Assembly (NCBI GenBank): GCA_023417655.1
Contig: JAEZFD010000057.1
Span: 1-29,689, forward strand
DNA: 29,689 nt
Reading direction: 5' to 3'
Source: Planctomycetota bacterium
GTDB lineage: Bacteria > Planctomycetota > Planctomycetia > Planctomycetales > Planctomycetaceae
The notes under the pieces were generated by a model. It worked only from the letters and a program-made list of their open reading frames with translations. It searched no databases and was not told the DNA's origin. Both the position numbers and the translations under genes were made by a program. Below are positions 1 to 8,952 of this stretch, piece after piece (position 1 is the first letter of the stretch; each line of letters starts with the position of its first letter).

Positions 1-87
1 TGGCAGACGATCTGGGACGGCTGGCAACAGCTCATCCGCCTCGTCGAGGGATACCAACTCGCCCAACCACCCCCGAGATGTGGGTAA
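1..87 (+). CDS. C-terminal end of an ORF, possibly an IS4-like transposase
   Basis: Frame 1 is open from the window edge to a TAA at 85-87 and gives 28 residues rich in Trp, Leu and Gln, ending P-P-R-C-G. The W-x-x-W-x-G-W/L-x-x-L-V-x-G-Y-x-L-A spacing reminds me of the C-terminus of some IS4-type transposases, but the piece is too short to be sure. It lies about 110 bp from the 3' side of a tRNA gene, and the opposite edge of the window also carries an insertion sequence end. It could equally be the tail of an unrelated protein. The start lies outside the window. Confidence 0.35.
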   Translation, partial: WQTIWDGWQQLIRLVEGYQLAQPPPRCG

Positions 88-161
88 GATCAAGCTCACA
101 GAGCGGTGGCACACAAATTTGACATCAACCCGGGCACTTGGCGGGGAGAGCTCAGCGCATG

Positions 162-190
162 AAAAAAGTCGGCTGGTTGGCAGCCGACTT
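162..190 (-). terminator. Intrinsic terminator of tRNA-Arg
   Basis: A perfect 10-bp inverted repeat (166-175 and 181-190) with a 5-nt loop is followed on the minus strand by a run of six T. It lies 9 bp beyond the tRNA 3' end in the direction of tRNA transcription. Confidence 0.85.
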
Positions 191-198
191 CGAGAAAA

Positions 199-272
199 CG
201 CCCCCGGCGGGATTCGAACCCACGACCTCCAGTTTAGGAAACTAGCGCTCTATCCTGCTGAGCTACGAGAGC
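199..272 (-). tRNA. tRNA-Arg (anticodon CCU)
   Basis: Read on the minus strand, the segment folds into a full cloverleaf. The 7-bp acceptor stem (GCTCTCG with CGGGGGC, three G-U pairs) is followed by TA and a D arm GCTC/GAGC. The anticodon arm CTAGT/ACTGG has the loop TTCCTAA, so the anticodon is CCT, reading AGG. The T arm GTGGG/CCCGC carries the canonical TTCGAAT loop. The discriminator base is G at 199. No CCA is encoded, so the CCA end must be added after transcription. A strong terminator follows at once. A TTGACA-like hexamer sits about 45 bp upstream (318-323, minus strand) without a convincing -10 box. Confidence 0.95.
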
Positions 273-365
273 CGTCGGACCTGACGGGGATTCCTGCGAA
301 TCACCCGGCAGGTGGACTGTCAAACAATACTCAATTCCCGGGAGCGGGTGAAGCTCCCCAGGCGA

Positions 366-2180
366 TTACTTGACGAACTGCTCGCTGGTGGCGAGGAAGT
401 CGGCGACGTTCCGATCGATCACGTCGATACTGCGGTTCCAGAAGTCCGGCTTCGTCAGGTCATAGCCCAGCGTGCTCTTGACCGCCTCTTCCGCATTCAT
501 GCTGCCGGTGGCCAGCAACAGTTCGCGGTACTTCGCCGGGAAGCTGTCCCCGAACTCGCTGGCGGTCGAGTAGAGACCAAGCGAGAGCAGGTACCCGAAG
601 GTGTACGGGAAGTTGTAGAACGGCAGTCCGGAGATGTAGAAGTGGAGCTTCGAAATCCAGAAGACGTTCTGCCATTCCGCGAAGGCGTCGCAATAGGCCT
701 CTTTCTGAGCAGCGAGCATGATTTCGGTCAGCCGCTCGGAAGTCAGTTCGGCTTCAGCCCGTTCACGATGGAACTGGTTCTCGAAGATGAACCGGGCGTG
801 GATGTTCATCAGGAACGCGACGGAATCCGTCAGCATGTTGTTCAGGATGCCGAGCTTTTCGCCGTCGGTCTTCGTGTTGGCGAGCCGCTTGCCGCCGAGA
901 ATCGCTTCCGCAAACGTGGAGGCGGTTTCGGCCAAGTTCATCGGGTAGTCCTGCAACAGGTACGGCTGTGACCGCAGCACGTACGAGTGGTAGGCATGGC
1001 CCAATTCGTGAGCGAGCGTCGACATGCTGTCGGCACTGCCGGTATAGGTCATGAAGATGCGGGACTGCTTTTTGACGGGCAGGCCGGTGCAGAAGCCCCC
1101 CTGACGTTTGCCGCCACGATCTTCGGCTTCGATCCAGCGGTCCTTCAGAGCCATTCGGGCGAAGTCACCGAGTTCCCCACTGAACTCATCGAAGGCTTCG
1201 ACGATCGTGTCGCAGGCGGTGTCCCATGACAGGGTATCGCCTGCGGTCGCAGCCTGGGGGAGGGGAGCCAGCTGGTCGTACCACGAGAGCTTTTCGATCC
1301 CCAGCAACTGGGCCTTGCGTTCGAAGAACTTCAGCAGGACATTCTTTCGCTTCGAGATCACGTCCCACATGGTGTCGAGCGTTTCACGCTGCATGCGGTT
1401 GTAACGCAGCGGGGCGTCGAGGTGGTCCTGCGTCTTCAGTCGCTTGTACCGGGCGAGGCGGGTTCCGGCGATGTGATTCAATGAATCGGCGCAAGTATCA
1501 GCAACTTTTCCCCAGGCCTTTTCGAGGGCATGGAAGTTGTTCTCACGGGTCTTGCGATCCATGACGTCAAGACGAACCTGACCGGGCGACTTCTTGACGA
1601 TTTCACCTTTCTCCATGAGCTCGACTTTGAGCTCGCCGGAGATGCGATCGTACAGGCGTCCCCAGGCGTGGATGCCGTCGACACCGAGTTCGGCAGAGAG
1701 CATTTCCAGGTCTTTGGGAAGCCGGAGCTGCGCGTTCGCGCGGGAGTCCTCGAGGAAGAAGCGAACTCGCTCCATTCGCGGATCGCCGGCGGCGAACTCT
1801 TTCAGCTGTTCATCACTGATTTCACGGAAGGCGAGTTCCAGATTCGTGAAGACCTGATTTCGCTGAGGACCGGTGGCTCCGAGAATGGCTTCGACCTGCA
1901 TGTAGGCCTTGTTCTCTGAATCCGCGGCGGAGTAGCAGCCGACGAAGGCGCCGAGATCACAGGCGTAGGCGAAGACCTTTTCGACTCGTTCGAGAAAATC
2001 GCCCCAGACTTTCGCATTCACTTTCGAAGGGGGCGGCAGTGTTTCTGACTCATCCGCCAGTTTCGACAGTTCGGCCTTGAAGTCGTCGATCAGCTTTTTG
2101 AACTCGGCGGTATCCGGCTTGGGATAAAGCGTTTCCAGATCCCAGGTAATGGCGTATTTCGAAGGAGATGACTGCGACAT
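366..2180 (-). CDS. pepF: M3 family oligoendopeptidase F
   Basis: This 604-residue protein matches the usual length of oligoendopeptidase F, a cytoplasmic zinc metallopeptidase that cuts short peptides internally. The zinc site is the H-E-L-G-H motif at about residues 391-395. The third ligand is probably the Glu of A-E-T-A-S-T at about 418, the normal M3 spacing. There is no signal peptide, which fits a cytosolic role in peptide turnover. The start at 2180 gives a family-like N-terminus that enters the W-D-L-x-x-L-Y-P segment seen in PepF proteins. It is transcribed toward the tRNA-Arg gene and divergently from the DUF1501 gene, with about 250 bp between them. Family assignment is secure; the physiological substrate is unknown. 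Confidence 0.95.
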   Translation of the reverse strand: MSQSSPSKYAITWDLETLYPKPDTAEFKKLIDDFKAELSKLADESETLPPPSKVNAKVWGDFLERVEKVFAYACDLGAFVGCYSAADSENKAYMQVEAILGATGPQRNQVFTNLELAFREISDEQLKEFAAGDPRMERVRFFLEDSRANAQLRLPKDLEMLSAELGVDGIHAWGRLYDRISGELKVELMEKGEIVKKSPGQVRLDVMDRKTRENNFHALEKAWGKVADTCADSLNHIAGTRLARYKRLKTQDHLDAPLRYNRMQRETLDTMWDVISKRKNVLLKFFERKAQLLGIEKLSWYDQLAPLPQAATAGDTLSWDTACDTIVEAFDEFSGELGDFARMALKDRWIEAEDRGGKRQGGFCTGLPVKKQSRIFMTYTGSADSMSTLAHELGHAYHSYVLRSQPYLLQDYPMNLAETASTFAEAILGGKRLANTKTDGEKLGILNNMLTDSVAFLMNIHARFIFENQFHRERAEAELTSERLTEIMLAAQKEAYCDAFAEWQNVFWISKLHFYISGLPFYNFPYTFGYLLSLGLYSTASEFGDSFPAKYRELLLATGSMNAEEAVKSTLGYDLTKPDFWNRSIDVIDRNVADFLATSEQFVK

Positions 2181-2427
2181 GATGAGGATGAGTCCTTTCT
2201 GAGAGTCAGGGCAGTCCCCACTGTAACGCCTGTACGGAAAATGAGCGAACGCAGTTTGAGGGACTCCCGGAGCCGCAGGTTCCGACCGGAGCAGGGGCGT
2301 CGCCTTGAATTCACATGAGTTTTGGCCGATAGTTCAGTGTTGGCATTTGATGCAGAACGCGATTCCGTCCAGCGGACTCGTCTGACTCTGCACACTGAGA
2401 TTCTGAAAGACGGCGGAGAATTCGGCG

Positions 2428-3879
<1,452 letters not shown>

Positions 3880-3924
3880 TTGCCACGTGGTTCCGGGAGT
3901 GACTGAAGCCGTAAAGTCCAAGAA

Positions 3925-4554
3925 GTGGCCGACGAGAAATCGAGGGGCGAAGAGCAGGGGATCGCGGCTGGAGGAGCGTCATTTCGTTCCTCGCTGTGGC
4001 TGCGTTGCCTATATGGGTTGGGCCTTATTCTCGGATGCTGGCTGGCAATGCAGGCGGTGCATGAACTCGGTCATGTCATGGGTGCATGGGTGACCGGTGG
4101 CAAGGTCGTTCATGTCGAACTCGCACCGTGGTCCATTTCTCGGACAGATGTCCTTCCGAATCCAGATCCACTGACCGTCTGCTGGGCAGGGCCGATCACG
4201 GGTTGCGGATTGCCGCTGCTGCTCTGGCTCGCCTTGCGAAGCACATCAAACAGGATCGCTTCGATCAGCGCATTGTTCGCAGGCTTTTGCCTGATCGCAA
4301 ATGGAACTTATCTCGGCTCCGCAGTTTCCTCTCCGGTCGGCGATGCTGCCGATCTGTTGAATCATGGGGCGCCGCTCTGGCAGTTGCTTCTGTTCAGCGG
4401 AGTTACTGTTCCACCGGGAGTCTGGATGTGGCACAGGCTGACACTGATGCAGTTGGGACTTTCCCCGAGGGCAAGGCCCCCTGCGGTTCCAGTGATCGTT
4501 GGTTTATGGACGGCCATCCTGGCAGATGTGTTCGCTCACTCTCTGGTGCGGTGA
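3925..4554 (+). CDS. M50-like (site-2 protease-like) integral membrane protein
   Basis: This 209-residue hydrophobic protein has a first membrane segment at about 25-45 that runs into H-E-L-G-H at 46-50. That placement is typical of M50 intramembrane metalloproteases. The motif A-G-P-I-T-G follows at the start of the next membrane helix, where the family usually has A-G-P-x-x-N. A G-D-A-A-D segment near residue 138 could supply the third zinc ligand. Two further hydrophobic segments follow. The chosen start is a GTG with a weak ribosome binding site; later starts would cut into the first helix. No PDZ domain is present. It lies 45 bp after the DUF1501 gene and may share its transcript. Proteolytic activity is inferred, not shown. 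Confidence 0.7.
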   Translation: MADEKSRGEEQGIAAGGASFRSSLWLRCLYGLGLILGCWLAMQAVHELGHVMGAWVTGGKVVHVELAPWSISRTDVLPNPDPLTVCWAGPITGCGLPLLLWLALRSTSNRIASISALFAGFCLIANGTYLGSAVSSPVGDAADLLNHGAPLWQLLLFSGVTVPPGVWMWHRLTLMQLGLSPRARPPAVPVIVGLWTAILADVFAHSLVR

Positions 4555-4975
4555 ACCCACATTCCAAAGCTCATCGAAAGAACGAAACAGACCGCGGCAG
4601 CGTTGTGGCCTCGCAGTCGGTGCGAGTTCCATCTCAAAATCGCCCGAAACTCAATACCCGTAAAGGGCTTGGTAAAGTCCGGCGATAATGAACAGTCCGA
4701 CAAGCCGGGTGACGAAGAAGCGGAGGCTGACCATCAGGTTGCGCCGGTAGTAGGGGCTGCATTGATTGGAATGATTGTAAGAGACAACATTCCTGCAACC
4801 GTTTCAACCCGAAAGTGACGATCACACGAAGAAATTGCCCGACCAAATCGCTTAAAGACGCGGCTGTCACCAGAGAGAACCCGGACCACGGAAACTCACC
4901 AGCTTGAGTCTGAGGCGACCTCAGGAATCGCCACGCAGAGAACCTGGCAGAGAGACTGCAAGTGCGCGGCGAAAA
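4555..4975. other. Gap with one candidate small ORF
   Basis: Convergent gap between the M50-like gene and mqnA. I see no strong terminator hairpin or recognised RNA. The only protein-like signal is a very short hydrophobic reading frame on the minus strand at 4651-4734, listed separately. Confidence 0.5.
4651..4734 (-). CDS. Candidate 27-residue membrane microprotein or gene remnant
   Basis: On the minus strand an ATG at 4734 opens 27 codons to a TGA at 4653-4651. The product starts M-V-S-L-R-F-F-V, continues through one hydrophobic stretch L-V-G-L-F-I-I-A-G-L and ends Y-Q-A-L-Y-G-Y. It looks like a single membrane helix with positive residues on the N-terminal side. The same frame stays open upstream to a TGA near 4818 without another standard start, and the preceding residues (S-P-Y-Y-R-R-N-L) also look protein-like. 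It may therefore be the tail of a decayed gene. There is no Shine-Dalgarno sequence. Function unknown. Confidence 0.25.
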   Translation of the reverse strand: MVSLRFFVTRLVGLFIIAGLYQALYGY

Positions 4976-5827
4976 TCAGATGCTTGTCTGTGGGCAGACT
5001 TCGTCCCGAAAACGCAGGGGAGTCGGCCCGGCGAGTTTGTGAGTGGATGCGAGTTCCTGAAAGAGCCGCAGTCCGCTTCGCTCGGCAGGTCCCATTTTGA
5101 AATGGAGATTCTTGGTCAGATAGCGTAAGACCATGCCTTCGCTCAGTCCGAGCTGACTCGCACCGCGCCGGGCAATCTCCGCGATATTGCGAAGGCCTGC
5201 ATCGCGTGCCGCTCCGAGTTGTTCGGCGAGGCCGTCAATACGTTTATCGCGTCGACCAACCCACATCGCGAAAACGAACGGCAGCCCAGTCCATCGGACC
5301 CATTCTGCGCCCAGATCCCATGACGTGTGGAAGACCTCCTCAGGGGAGTGCATTGCCCGATCGCCGATCATCAGCACGGCATCGGCCTTGCAGTTGGCGA
5401 GAGTATCGCCCAGCACGAATGTCTTCAGTTCGGGAATCACTCCAAATCGCTCGGCCAGCATGACCCGGGCCAGGGCGGCACTCGTCCGCGAGCCTTCGTC
5501 CAGAGCGAGGGTCCGGACTTCGCCGGGATGCACCCGAAAGTAGAGCTTCACACTGAAGACGTCACTATGAGTTGCCACGCAGGCATCAGAGACGACCTCG
5601 TAATTCGGGTCGTTGAATGACTCGACTGATGGAATGAGGGCAACGTCGAGAAGTCCCGCAGCAAGGTCATCTGCCAGTCGGCTGGGGTAATCGAGAATCA
5701 GATCCGCCTGAGGGAGCTGGCTCTCCAGCCCTTCGATCAGGGGCTTGCTGTTCAGATACGACACCGCTCCTACGCGGATCCGCGTTCCCTGCAAATCCAT
5801 CAGCTGCAGCCGTTGTCTGTCAATCAT
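4976..5827 (-). CDS. mqnA: Chorismate dehydratase, futalosine menaquinone pathway
   Basis: MqnA converts chorismate to 3-enolpyruvylbenzoate, the first step of the futalosine route to menaquinone. The protein has the signature V-S-Y-L-N-S-K-P-L at about residues 22-30, then D-x-A-L-I-P-S-V-E, D-E-G-S-R-T-S, I-G-D-R-A-M and W-T-G-L-P-F-V-F-A-M-W, all characteristic of the periplasmic-binding-protein-like MqnA/MqnD fold. Length is 283 residues, as expected. A second ATG nine codons in is an alternative start. The other pathway genes (mqnB, mqnC, mqnD, mqnE) are not in the window. It is cytoplasmic, with no signal peptide. Confidence 0.93.
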   Translation of the reverse strand: MIDRQRLQLMDLQGTRIRVGAVSYLNSKPLIEGLESQLPQADLILDYPSRLADDLAAGLLDVALIPSVESFNDPNYEVVSDACVATHSDVFSVKLYFRVHPGEVRTLALDEGSRTSAALARVMLAERFGVIPELKTFVLGDTLANCKADAVLMIGDRAMHSPEEVFHTSWDLGAEWVRWTGLPFVFAMWVGRRDKRIDGLAEQLGAARDAGLRNIAEIARRGASQLGLSEGMVLRYLTKNLHFKMGPAERSGLRLFQELASTHKLAGPTPLRFRDEVCPQTSI

Positions 5828-6223
5828 AGTGGTAAGTTCTTCCCTGTCGCAGAAAGATTATATCTGCTTCAGGTCCGGTCGCAAGACGACGCTCTGTGCT
5901 GAATCAACGTTGGTTTACGGGAGGGACTCGCCGTCAACGTGTCTGGTAGGGCCCTCCTCATGTGGGAGGACGGGAGGATTACAACGTGAACGATCCTTCC
6001 GTCGAAGAGAGACCATTCTACATGCGAGCAGGTTCATCGCTCCCGTCGACAGCAGCGAATCGATATGCTCCAATCCCCCAAACATTGTATCCGCAGTTCC
6101 GGCTGTCGAAGCTGAGAGACGTCTTTCCGCCAGCACCATCGCGTTGGCTGCCGCACCGGTCTGAACTGTGCTCATCGTGGGCACCTGCAAGATCTGTCCG
6201 CCAGCCCGGAGTTTGATCGCCGT
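5828..6223. other. Divergent intergenic region before hom
   Basis: About 400 bp between the start of mqnA and the start of hom. It must hold both promoters, but I cannot pick convincing -35/-10 pairs. A short inverted repeat of CCTCC with GGAGG flanks 5953-5977. The 3' half contains the candidate small ORF at 5986-6216. No riboswitch or amino-acid leader peptide was recognised ahead of hom. Confidence 0.4.
5986..6216 (+). CDS. Candidate small ORF directly upstream of hom
   Basis: A GTG at 5986 is preceded by a strong Shine-Dalgarno sequence GGGAGG (5972-5977) with an 8-base spacer. It opens 76 codons that end in TGA at 6214-6216, 7 bp before the hom ATG. The predicted product is basic and rich in Pro, Ser and Arg, with no recognised domain and no membrane segment. 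Codon use is only moderately like neighbouring genes. Its position suggests translational coupling to hom, but chance is possible because the rest of this gap looks non-coding. Confidence 0.3.
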   Translation: MNDPSVEERPFYMRAGSSLPSTAANRYAPIPQTLYPQFRLSKLRDVFPPAPSRWLPHRSELCSSWAPARSVRQPGV

Positions 6224-7546
6224 ATGGCCAACGTTACTACCGAACCACTTCGCATCGGGCTCATCGGACTTGGAACCGTCGGTTCTGGCGTGGCCAGCAT
6301 TCTGCTGAAGCATGCCCAGAGAACGGCCGAACGCGCCTCCCGGCCGCTGCAGATCGTCGCCGCAGCCGTCCGGGACGCCTCGAAGCCGCGCGACCCGGCA
6401 CTCAGCGGTATCCGGATCACCACCGATCCGATGTCGATTGCACAGGCCAAAGACATCGATGTCGTGGTCGAACTGATCGGCGGGTTGCAGCCCGCCTTCG
6501 ATCTGGTGAAGGCAGCGTTACTTTCAGGGAAGGATGTCGTCACAGCGAACAAAGCACTGCTCTGCGTTCACGGCGAAGAGCTATTTGCACTCGCCCGAAA
6601 GCAGGAACGGGCCATCTGTTTCGAAGCAGCCGTCGCGGGAGGCACTCCCATCATCGCCGGCATCGGGCAGGGGATGACCGGAAATCAGATCACCTCTCTC
6701 GCGGCGATCGTGAACGGTACGAGCAACTTTATCCTGACCAGAATGTTCCTCGAGAACGCATCCTATGAGGACGCTGTCGCCGAAGCACAGAGAATGGGAT
6801 ACGCCGAAGCCGATCCGTCCATGGACGTCAAAGGGACTGACGCCGCTCAGAAGCTCGGAATTCTGTCGCTGCTCGCCTTTGGGCGTCGTTTCACGCCTGA
6901 CCAGTTTCCGGTACAGGGGATCGATGAACTCAGTCTGATGGACCTGAAGTTCGCGGACGAACTCGGCTATGCGATTAAGCTGCTCGCGACGGCCAAACTG
7001 GTGAACGGTCTGCTGGAGATGCATACGCAGCCGACTCTGATTCGCCATAAACGGCCGCTGGCTCAGGTTGACGGACCTTACAATATGATCGAACTGACAG
7101 GCGATGCCGTTGGAAAGGCCTGGTTCTCGGCCATGGGTGCCGGGCAGATGGCAACTGCCTCCGCTGTTGTCGCCGATCTCGTCGATGTCGCCATCGGACG
7201 GCATCGCCTGACGTTCAACCGGCTGAACCTGATTGACGATCCCAACGGCTTCAAGCTGCAGCGGCCGGAAGACATTCAACGGCGATATTACCTGCGGTTT
7301 CTCGTGCAGGACCGCCCCCGGGTCATCGCACAGATCGCCGACATTCTCGGCAGCAACGGGATCAGCCTGGCTTCCGTCATTCAGAAAGAAGTTCGCGAGC
7401 CTGAAGAGGCAGGACAGTATCCCGTCGTGCCACTGGTGTTCATGACGCATGTGACGACGGAAGGGAACATTCGAGCTGCCCGAAAGCAGTTCGATTCCCT
7501 CGACTTTGTCTCCTGCCCCTGCGTCTGCCTCCCTGTCGCAGATTAG
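6224..7546 (+). CDS. hom: Homoserine dehydrogenase
   Basis: This enzyme reduces aspartate semialdehyde to homoserine, the branch point to threonine and methionine. The 440-residue protein has an N-terminal Rossmann motif G-L-G-T-V-G at residues 15-20. The catalytic domain carries A-A-V-A-G-G-T-P-I-I, the V-N-G-T-S-N-F-I-L segment and D-P-S-M-D-V-K-G-T-D-A-A-Q-K with the conserved Asp and Lys residues. An ACT-type regulatory domain follows at about 358-433 (V-Q-D-R-P-R-V-I-A-Q-I-A-D-I-L), which implies feedback control, probably by threonine. It is a monofunctional form with no aspartokinase fusion. A strong terminator follows at 7651. No thrB or thrC is adjacent. Confidence 0.96.
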   Translation: MANVTTEPLRIGLIGLGTVGSGVASILLKHAQRTAERASRPLQIVAAAVRDASKPRDPALSGIRITTDPMSIAQAKDIDVVVELIGGLQPAFDLVKAALLSGKDVVTANKALLCVHGEELFALARKQERAICFEAAVAGGTPIIAGIGQGMTGNQITSLAAIVNGTSNFILTRMFLENASYEDAVAEAQRMGYAEADPSMDVKGTDAAQKLGILSLLAFGRRFTPDQFPVQGIDELSLMDLKFADELGYAIKLLATAKLVNGLLEMHTQPTLIRHKRPLAQVDGPYNMIELTGDAVGKAWFSAMGAGQMATASAVVADLVDVAIGRHRLTFNRLNLIDDPNGFKLQRPEDIQRRYYLRFLVQDRPRVIAQIADILGSNGISLASVIQKEVREPEEAGQYPVVPLVFMTHVTTEGNIRAARKQFDSLDFVSCPCVCLPVAD

Positions 7547-7650
7547 AGCAGTTTGCTCTGCCGTCTGCCCGAGCAGCGTGCGTTTCGATCGATGAAAGTC
7601 CCAATTCCGCGTAGCAAGAATGGACTGATTCCATCAGCCGTAGAGAAACA

Positions 7651-7691
7651 AAAGAACGCTGTCCGCCTCAAAGCAGACAGCGTTCTTTTTT
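7651..7691 (+). terminator. Intrinsic terminator after hom
   Basis: A 13-bp inverted repeat (AAAGAACGCTGTC at 7651-7663 with its complement at 7676-7688) is followed by T residues on the plus strand. The minus strand also ends in a short T run, so it may also stop the convergent beta-propeller gene. Confidence 0.85.
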
Positions 7692-7736
7692 CGTTCGTGC
7701 AGAGCCGCCAGCGATGCAGTTCCATCAGCGCTGGAG

Positions 7737-8681
7737 TTACCGCAGCGAGCCAGCGCCGATCGTCGCTGAAGCTGCGGTCGAGTCGCCGAGCAGATCGAAG
7801 TCCTTGAATGTCCAGACGACCTTCTTGTCTCGACTGACCTCGATCAGCTGTGGATTCTCTGGACCTGCATGGCAGTTGCCGATAATCAGATTGCCGTTGG
7901 GCAGGACTTCCAATGACGTGGTCCACGCAAGCGTGATGCCCGGCAGATCGCGCTGGGCGAGATGCCAGATAATCTCTTTCTCTGGGGTGACTTCAATGAC
8001 GCTGTGACCGTTTCCGGTTGCAATGAGCGTATTTCCATTTGGAAGACGCAACGCATTGAAGAGCTGATTCCCCCAGGACTCAACGCCGTGCCCACCTGCC
8101 GGTTTGCGACCGAACAGAGGGACTTCATAACTCCAGACGATCTTGCCGTCCGGATGATATTCGACAGCCTTCCCGTCCGACTCTTGAGAGACCAGGACGT
8201 TTCCATTCGCAAGCCAGTGCGCCTGCCGCACATCACGGTGCGGATGGGGTTTTGCCACCTGAATCGGAAACTGCTGCAGCAGGTTTCCTTTTGCATCTAC
8301 CTGAATCACTCGACCTACGCCGTTTTCGACGAGCGCCGTCCTTCCATCAGAGAACCGATGGAAGGTATGGACTTCGAGCTTCTTCCCGGCGTTTCCGTTC
8401 TGGAAGCAGTCATAGCTCCAGACAACTTCCTTGGCAGGGCTGATCTCAACGAGGGAATTCCAATTCTTCTGGGTCAGCACATTCCCGTTAGGGAGCACCT
8501 GCAGACGATGGACACTCGAGTCGTGGTCATAATTCCAGACCGGGTTGCCATTCACGTCATACCTGACAATGCGTCCTTTGTCGGCGGCGATAACCTCATG
8601 CCGCGGCGAAGAGACCTCGGCAGCGTTGACCGCCCCGATCAGCAGCAGGAACCCAATAATCGCAATACTTGGAGATTTCAT
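7737..8681 (-). CDS. Secreted beta-propeller (PQQ/arylsulfotransferase-like) repeat protein
   Basis: The ATG at 8681 gives a 314-residue protein with a classic signal peptide (M-K-S-P-S, hydrophobic core, cleavage near A-N-A at 18-20). The mature part consists of blade repeats with a recurring L-P-N-G-N core followed by V/L-I/L (L-P-N-G-N-V-L, L-P-N-G-N-T-L-I, L-P-N-G-N-L-I-I). Between them are I-V-W-S-Y, V-V-W-S-Y and I-I-W-H-L strands. This resembles PQQ-like and arylsulfotransferase-type propellers. No catalytic residues can be assigned, so binding or scaffolding is as likely as catalysis. An in-frame upstream ATG at 8774 would add 31 residues ahead of the signal peptide and is rejected. 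It is convergent with hom and divergent from the first DUF1559 gene. Confidence 0.8.
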   Translation of the reverse strand: MKSPSIAIIGFLLLIGAVNAAEVSSPRHEVIAADKGRIVRYDVNGNPVWNYDHDSSVHRLQVLPNGNVLTQKNWNSLVEISPAKEVVWSYDCFQNGNAGKKLEVHTFHRFSDGRTALVENGVGRVIQVDAKGNLLQQFPIQVAKPHPHRDVRQAHWLANGNVLVSQESDGKAVEYHPDGKIVWSYEVPLFGRKPAGGHGVESWGNQLFNALRLPNGNTLIATGNGHSVIEVTPEKEIIWHLAQRDLPGITLAWTTSLEVLPNGNLIIGNCHAGPENPQLIEVSRDKKVVWTFKDFDLLGDSTAASATIGAGSLR

Positions 8682-8840
8682 AACGATTTTCGTTTTTACC
8701 TGAGGGACGTCTCTAACACGTCGTGCACGACACAAGTAACTGCTTCCTAATGTTGCAGGCGAAGACCATGTCACTGCAACGGTACGGAGTATTCTTGCAA
8801 TTGGATCGAAATAATCGGGGAATCATCGCGACTGAACTGA

Positions 8841-8869
8841 TTGACACTGCCTGATGCGTGCTATCCTTA
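8841..8869 (+). promoter_or_regulatory. Candidate sigma70-type promoter of the first DUF1559 gene
   Basis: TTGACA at 8841-8846 matches the -35 consensus. TATCCT at 8862-8867 (15-bp spacer) or the overlapping TCCTTAT could serve as the -10 box. The start codon lies about 85 bp downstream. This rests on pattern matching only. Confidence 0.4.
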
Positions 8870-8952
8870 TGGTCTCATCTGAGTTCCCGGATGTCTTGTG
8901 ACTCGGTTGGAACAATTCCTCATCCATTCCTCATTTCAAGAAAGAGACAAAG

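Noticed and set aside
312..971. A 219-codon open frame on the plus strand opposite pepF
   Set aside because: Antisense to the 3' part of oligoendopeptidase F and rich in Val, Arg and Glu in a way typical of mirror frames.
5915..6313. A 132-codon open frame on the minus strand between mqnA and hom
   Set aside because: It overlaps the first 90 bases of hom and has no clear binding site. The composition is not convincing, although part of it cannot be fully excluded.
6581..7450. A 289-codon open frame on the minus strand opposite hom
   Set aside because: Fully contained in the antisense of homoserine dehydrogenase, with no ribosome binding site or recognisable domain.
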